DNA from: JBFGCM01 sp041581135
GTDB lineage: Bacteria > Actinomycetota > Acidimicrobiia > Spongiisociales > UBA5794
Assembly (NCBI GenBank): GCA_041581135.1
Contig: JBFGCM010000033.1
Coordinates: 1-34,161, forward strand
Direction: 5' to 3'
Length of the DNA: 34,161 nt
Shown: in pieces, positions 30,079 to 34,161 of the stretch
Layout: each line of letters opens with the position of its first letter
How positions within the stretch are numbered: position 1 is the first letter of the stretch
The notes under the pieces: model-generated
What the model was told of the DNA's origin: nothing
Database searches by the model: none
The model's input: only the letters and a program-made list of their open reading frames with translations
Program-made: the position numbers and the translations under genes

Positions 30079-31140
30079 ATGGGGGTATTTGGCCGCATTC
30101 ACCGATCGCCGGTGATGAAGCGGGTCCGGTGGCATCTCAAGCGGCTGGCGTCGAAGCTCGACAAGCACTTCTTCTACGCGCTGCTGCTGGGTCTGATCGG
30201 TGTGGTGGTCGTGGCGGCCACCGCCGTGGCCCTCATCGAGAAGGACTTCTCCGCCTCGTCACTGGCCGAGTCGGCCTACTGGGCATTCACCACGGTCATG
30301 GGGCAGGGCGACTCCGGGTACGTGACGACCCCGGGCGGATGGGCGGTCGGGTGGCTGCTCGGGTTGTTCGGGGTCGGCATCGTCGCCGCGGTGACCGGCG
30401 CACTGGTCGGCTTCTTCATCGACGCGTTGCTGAAGGAAGGACAAGGTATGGGCGCATCGGGATACGAGGGACATATCGTCGTCTGTGGCTGGAACAGCAC
30501 GGCGCGAGACCTCATCGACGAGTTCCGCTCGGACGACTACGACGCCGACGTCGTGGTGGTGTGTGACCGGGAACACAACCCGGCGGGAGACGGCGTCTAC
30601 TTCGTGCGTGGCGACACCACCGACGCGGCCGTGTTGGCCCGCGCCGGCATCGAACACGCCGAGGCCGCCATCATCTTCCCGGAAGACATGACCGACGCGT
30701 CGGACATGCGCTCGATCCTCGTGGTCCTCGCCATCGAGTCGATGGCGCCCCAGGTGCGCACGGTCGTCGAGGTGAACAACCCGAGGCACGTGCCACACTT
30801 CAAGCGCGCAGACGTCGATGAGGTGCTGGTCACGTCCCGGCTGGCGTCGCATCTGATGGCGCGCACCGCAATGTACCCCGGGTTGAGCGCGATCGTTGCC
30901 GACCTCGTCTCGGGCGGCGACGGCGCCGAGCTCTACCGGGTCGATCTCCCCCGGGAGTACGCCGGCTTGTCGGTGGCCGAGGTCTCCGATCGGTTCCGCA
31001 GTGAGCATCAGGCGACGCTGCTGGCAGTGAGCCGCAACGGCAGCCAACACCTCAACCCGCCGGCCGATTTCCGTCTCGAGCCCGACGACGACGCCATCGT
31101 GATCGCCGAGTCCCTGGAAAGCCTGGTCACGACGAGCTGA
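30079..31140 (+). CDS. Two-helix ion channel with RCK regulatory domains
   Basis: This 353-aa protein has a basic N-terminus, a first helix (about 32-53), a pore helix and filter (about 63-85), a second helix (88-115), then RCK_N (about 131-255, opening GHIVVCGWNSTA) and RCK_C (about 270-353). The architecture is that of Kch/MthK-type potassium channels. The filter TVGYGD is absent; the matching segment is TTVMGQGDSG (71-80). Ion selectivity is therefore uncertain, and ion types other than K+ are possible. The first RCK glycine motif is also relaxed (CGWNS). It is monocistronic, with its own apparent promoter. Confidence 0.9.
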   Translation: MGVFGRIHRSPVMKRVRWHLKRLASKLDKHFFYALLLGLIGVVVVAATAVALIEKDFSASSLAESAYWAFTTVMGQGDSGYVTTPGGWAVGWLLGLFGVGIVAAVTGALVGFFIDALLKEGQGMGASGYEGHIVVCGWNSTARDLIDEFRSDDYDADVVVVCDREHNPAGDGVYFVRGDTTDAAVLARAGIEHAEAAIIFPEDMTDASDMRSILVVLAIESMAPQVRTVVEVNNPRHVPHFKRADVDEVLVTSRLASHLMARTAMYPGLSAIVADLVSGGDGAELYRVDLPREYAGLSVAEVSDRFRSEHQATLLAVSRNGSQHLNPPADFRLEPDDDAIVIAESLESLVTTS

Positions 31141-31250
31141 GCCGCAGCCCCCGCTCCGCGGCGTCGAGGGCACCCGGGACTTTTGGCCGTATCGGATGGT
31201 TCCGGTTGTGGACACGATGGGATGAGTCGAGTTTCCCGGGAGTGCGCACC

Positions 31251-34161
31251 ATGACCGGATCAGAAGAGTCCTCCGGCTTCGCCACCGTCGACGGCAACGA
31301 GGCGGCCGCAGACGTCGCCTACCAGACGAACGAAGTCATCGCGATCTACCCCATCACGCCTGCTTCTCCGATGGGGGAGCTGGCCGATGCCTGGTCGGCG
31401 CAGGGTCGGCGGAACATCTTCGGCACCGTGCCCGAGATCGTCGAGATGCAATCCGAGGGCGGCGCCGCCGGCGCTCTCCACGGCTCGCTTCAGGTCGGAG
31501 CCCTGTGTACCACCTTCACCGCCTCCCAGGGCCTGCTCCTGATGATCCCCAACATGTACAAGATCGCAGGAGAGCTGACCCCGGCCGTGATCCACGTGGC
31601 GGCCCGCACGTTGGCCACGCATGCGCTGTCGATCTTCGGCGACCACAGCGACGTGATGGCAGCCAGGTCCACCGGCTTCGCCATGCTGGCTTCGGGGTCG
31701 GTGCAGGAGGCCAACGACCTGGCGCTGATCGCCCATGCCGCCACGCTGGAGACACGCATCCCGTTCCTCCACTTCTTCGACGGGTTCCGCACCTCCCACG
31801 AGGTGGCCAAGATCCGTCCCGTCTCGGTGGAGACCATCCAGGCGATGATCGACGACGACCACATCGTGGCGCACCGCCTCCGCTCCCTCGATCCGAACCG
31901 CCCGGTGCTCCGGGGCAGCGCCCAGAACCCGGACGTCTTCTTCCAGGCGCGCGAGGCCATCAACCCGTACTACGCGGCCACCCCGGACTCGGTGCAGGCG
32001 AGCATGGACCGGTTCGCCGACCTCACCGGCCGCCAGTACCGCCTGTTCGACTACATCGGCGCCCCCGATGCCGAGCAGGTCGTGGTGCTGATGGGCTCGG
32101 GGGCCGGCCCGGTGCGCGAGTTCGTGGAGGCCGCCGTGGCGGCGGGACGCAAGGTGGGAGCGGTGATCGTGCGGCTCTACCGACCGTTCTCCACTGAGGC
32201 GTTCGCCTCCGCACTTCCGCCCACCGTCGAGGCCGTGGCGGTGCTCGACCGCACCAAGGAGCCGGGAGCAGTGGGAGAGCCGCTGTACCAGGACGTGGTC
32301 ACCGCACTGGCCGAGACCGGGGCCACCGGTCGTCGAGTCATCGGTGGCCGCTACGGGCTGTCGAGCAAGGAGTTCACCCCCGCGATGGTCGGTGCCGTGT
32401 TCGCCGAGCTCGATGCCGACCAGCCCAAGCAGCACTTCACGGTGGGCATCTTCGACGACGTCTCGGGAACGAGCCTTGCCTTCGATCACGACTCGTGGTC
32501 GGAGCCGGCCGAGGTGCGCCGCGCCGTGTTCTACGGCCTTGGATCGGACGGCACCGTCGGTGCCAACAAGAACTCCGTGAAGATCATCGGTGAGCACACC
32601 GACCTCCATGCGCAGGGCTACTTCGTCTACGACTCGAAGAAGTCGGGGTCTACGACGATCTCTCACCTGCGGTTCAGCCCGAATCCGATCACCTCGACCT
32701 ATCTGATCCGCCAAGCCGACTTCGTGGCGTGCCACGACTTCGGGATGCTCGGCCGGCTCGACGTGCTCGACGTAGCCGCGCCCGGCGCGAAACTGCTCAT
32801 CAACAGCCCGTTCCCCCCGGACGAGACGTGGAACCGGCTCCCGTCGGAAGCACAGCACGCGATCATCGACAAGCAGCTCGAGGTGCACGTGGTGGACGGG
32901 TACCGCGTCGCTCGCGAGGCCGGCCTCGGCGGCCGGGTCAACACCGTGCTCCAGACGTGCTTCTTCGCCCTCACCGACATGCTCGACACCACCGAGGCGA
33001 TCGCCGCCATCAAGGAGACCATCGCGGCGTCCTATGGCAAGCGCGGCGACGTGGTGCTGGAGCGGAACTATGCCGCCGTGGACGCCGCCCTCGAAGGGCT
33101 CGTGCGGTTCGAGCTACCAGAGCGCGTCAGCAGCGAGACCCATCTGCGGCTCCCGGTGCCGGAGGTGGCACCGGACTTCGTCCAGCGGGTCACCGCCTCC
33201 ATCATCGCCGGCGACGGTGATCTCCTCCCGGTGAGCGCGATGCCGGTCGACGGCACCTTCCCCACGGCCACCGCCAAGTGGGAGAAGCGAAGCATCGCCG
33301 ACGAGATTCCCATCTGGGATCCGGACATCTGCATCGACTGCGGCCGGTGCGCCCTCGTTTGCCCGCACGCCGCCATCCGCATGAAGCTCTTCGACCCCGA
33401 CGATGAAGCCGCCGCACCGGCGAGTTTCAAGTCGAAGGCGTGGAAAGGTCGGGACTTCGCCGGCAAGCAGATGACGATCCAGGTGGCCCCCGACGACTGC
33501 ACGGGATGCGCAGTGTGCGTGAGCATCTGTCCGGCGACGAGCAAGGAAGTGGTCAAGCACAAATCCATCAACATGGAGCCCAAGCTGGACCACCTGGAAG
33601 CCGAGCGTGAGGCCTTCGACTTCTTCCTGAGCATCCCCGAGATCGACCGCACTGCGGTGCGTCCCGACACGGTGAAGGGCTCCCAGGCGTTGGAGCCCTT
33701 GTTCGAGTTCTCGGGAGCGTGCTCCGGTTGCGGCGAGACGCCTTACCTGAAGCTCCTCACCCAGATGTTCGGCGATCGCACCGTGATAGCCAATGCCACC
33801 GGGTGCTCGTCCATCTACGGCGGCAACCTGCCCACCACGCCGTATTCCACCGCAGCCGACGGCAGGGGCCCGGCCTGGTCCAACAGCTTGTTCGAGGACA
33901 ACGCCGAGTTCGGGTTCGGCATGCGCCTGGCGGCGGATGCCAAGACGGCGATGGCGAAGGGCCTGGTCACAGAGCTCGCCCCCGAACTCGGTGACCTCGC
34001 CGCAGAACTCCTGGATGCCGACCAGAGCAACGAGGCGGGCATCGCTGCCCAACGCGCCCGCGTGGACGAGCTGCGAACCCGCCTCGAAGGAAGAACCGAT
34101 CCGCCCGCCCTCCGCCTGCGATCCGTCGCCGACTCATTGGTGCGCACGTCCGTGTGGATCG
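31251..34161 (+). CDS. nifJ: Pyruvate:ferredoxin (flavodoxin) oxidoreductase, 3' end beyond window
   Basis: This enzyme decarboxylates pyruvate to acetyl-CoA and reduces ferredoxin. The first 970 codons are present, of about 1170-1200 in the family. Domains: YPITPASPMGE (33-43) and the N-terminal thiamine-pyrophosphate-type domain; the transketolase C-like part; the gamma domain (GLGSDGTVGANKNS); two 4Fe-4S sites (C694, C697, C700, C704 and C750, C753, C756, C760); and the start of the TPP domain with FSGACSGCGETPY and NATGCSSIYGGNLP. All these motifs are intact and no stop occurs before the edge. The 110-bp upstream gap shows no -10 box as clear as elsewhere. Confidence 0.95.
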   Translation, partial: MTGSEESSGFATVDGNEAAADVAYQTNEVIAIYPITPASPMGELADAWSAQGRRNIFGTVPEIVEMQSEGGAAGALHGSLQVGALCTTFTASQGLLLMIPNMYKIAGELTPAVIHVAARTLATHALSIFGDHSDVMAARSTGFAMLASGSVQEANDLALIAHAATLETRIPFLHFFDGFRTSHEVAKIRPVSVETIQAMIDDDHIVAHRLRSLDPNRPVLRGSAQNPDVFFQAREAINPYYAATPDSVQASMDRFADLTGRQYRLFDYIGAPDAEQVVVLMGSGAGPVREFVEAAVAAGRKVGAVIVRLYRPFSTEAFASALPPTVEAVAVLDRTKEPGAVGEPLYQDVVTALAETGATGRRVIGGRYGLSSKEFTPAMVGAVFAELDADQPKQHFTVGIFDDVSGTSLAFDHDSWSEPAEVRRAVFYGLGSDGTVGANKNSVKIIGEHTDLHAQGYFVYDSKKSGSTTISHLRFSPNPITSTYLIRQADFVACHDFGMLGRLDVLDVAAPGAKLLINSPFPPDETWNRLPSEAQHAIIDKQLEVHVVDGYRVAREAGLGGRVNTVLQTCFFALTDMLDTTEAIAAIKETIAASYGKRGDVVLERNYAAVDAALEGLVRFELPERVSSETHLRLPVPEVAPDFVQRVTASIIAGDGDLLPVSAMPVDGTFPTATAKWEKRSIADEIPIWDPDICIDCGRCALVCPHAAIRMKLFDPDDEAAAPASFKSKAWKGRDFAGKQMTIQVAPDDCTGCAVCVSICPATSKEVVKHKSINMEPKLDHLEAEREAFDFFLSIPEIDRTAVRPDTVKGSQALEPLFEFSGACSGCGETPYLKLLTQMFGDRTVIANATGCSSIYGGNLPTTPYSTAADGRGPAWSNSLFEDNAEFGFGMRLAADAKTAMAKGLVTELAPELGDLAAELLDADQSNEAGIAAQRARVDELRTRLEGRTDPPALRLRSVADSLVRTSVWI

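Noticed and set aside
31260..32888. A 542-codon minus-strand open frame opposite nifJ
   Set aside because: The plus strand encodes an unmistakable NifJ through this region. The antisense frame is a codon-bias shadow.
1..34161. CRISPR arrays, insertion sequences, prophage or a defence island
   Set aside because: No regularly spaced repeats, transposase or integrase motifs, phage structural genes or restriction/toxin genes were seen. Nearly every gene has a chromosomal housekeeping, metabolic or transport match.

Overview
The window is a high-GC chromosomal segment with tight gene packing, frequent GTG starts and strongly G/C-biased third codon positions. The gene content points to an actinobacterium, most likely of the class Acidimicrobiia. 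Supporting signs are a dnaX-ybaB-recR block with lysC-asd nearby on the same strand, an actinobacterial-type acyl-CoA carboxylase epsilon subunit, a methylmalonyl-CoA epimerase beside a thiolase (as in mycobacteria), GlpX-type fructose bisphosphatase, and many TANNNT -10 boxes placed only 6-9 nt before start codons, which suggests leaderless mRNAs. The class assignment is inference; the family assignments are read directly from motifs. No prophage, insertion sequence, CRISPR array or restriction system is visible.

Left part (1-12.7 kb) is mostly housekeeping. It holds tRNA-Pro(CGG) with its terminator, then lysC-asd (aspartate pathway, with an internal start for an aspartokinase beta subunit). 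Divergent from these are a small membrane protein, a membrane-anchored cyclophilin and a PHP phosphoesterase, followed by an orphan membrane histidine kinase. Next come methylmalonyl-CoA epimerase plus an AccE-like protein, divergent from thiolase plus glpX. The minus-strand operon dnaX-ybaB-recR ends in a glycosyltransferase of the tRNA-queuosine mannosyltransferase (GTDC1/DUF3524) family.

Middle part (12.8-24.4 kb): a phnD-phnC-phnE1-phnE2-dgt cluster in which the last four genes are chained by GTGA overlaps. It joins a phosphonate/phosphite/phosphate-type ABC importer, with an unusually enlarged first permease, to a dGTP triphosphohydrolase. It is followed by two multi-pass membrane proteins of unknown function, a nitroreductase, a dodecin-like protein with a run-on C-terminus, a large secreted nuclease with two lamin-tail domains, and a DUF1684 protein with a His-rich tail.

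Right part (24.6-34.2 kb): an SLC13-type transporter with two RCK_C domains, a roughly 590-bp region without a convincing gene, a GH15 glucoamylase whose true start is problematic (conserved sequence lies upstream of the first standard start codon), a GNAT acetyltransferase, a two-helix RCK channel with a non-canonical selectivity filter, and the first 970 codons of a pyruvate:ferredoxin oxidoreductase that runs off the window.

Most promising for follow-up are the queuosine glycosyltransferase homolog in the recR operon, the phn-dgt coupling with its enlarged permease, the channel with the odd filter, and the glucoamylase 5' end.
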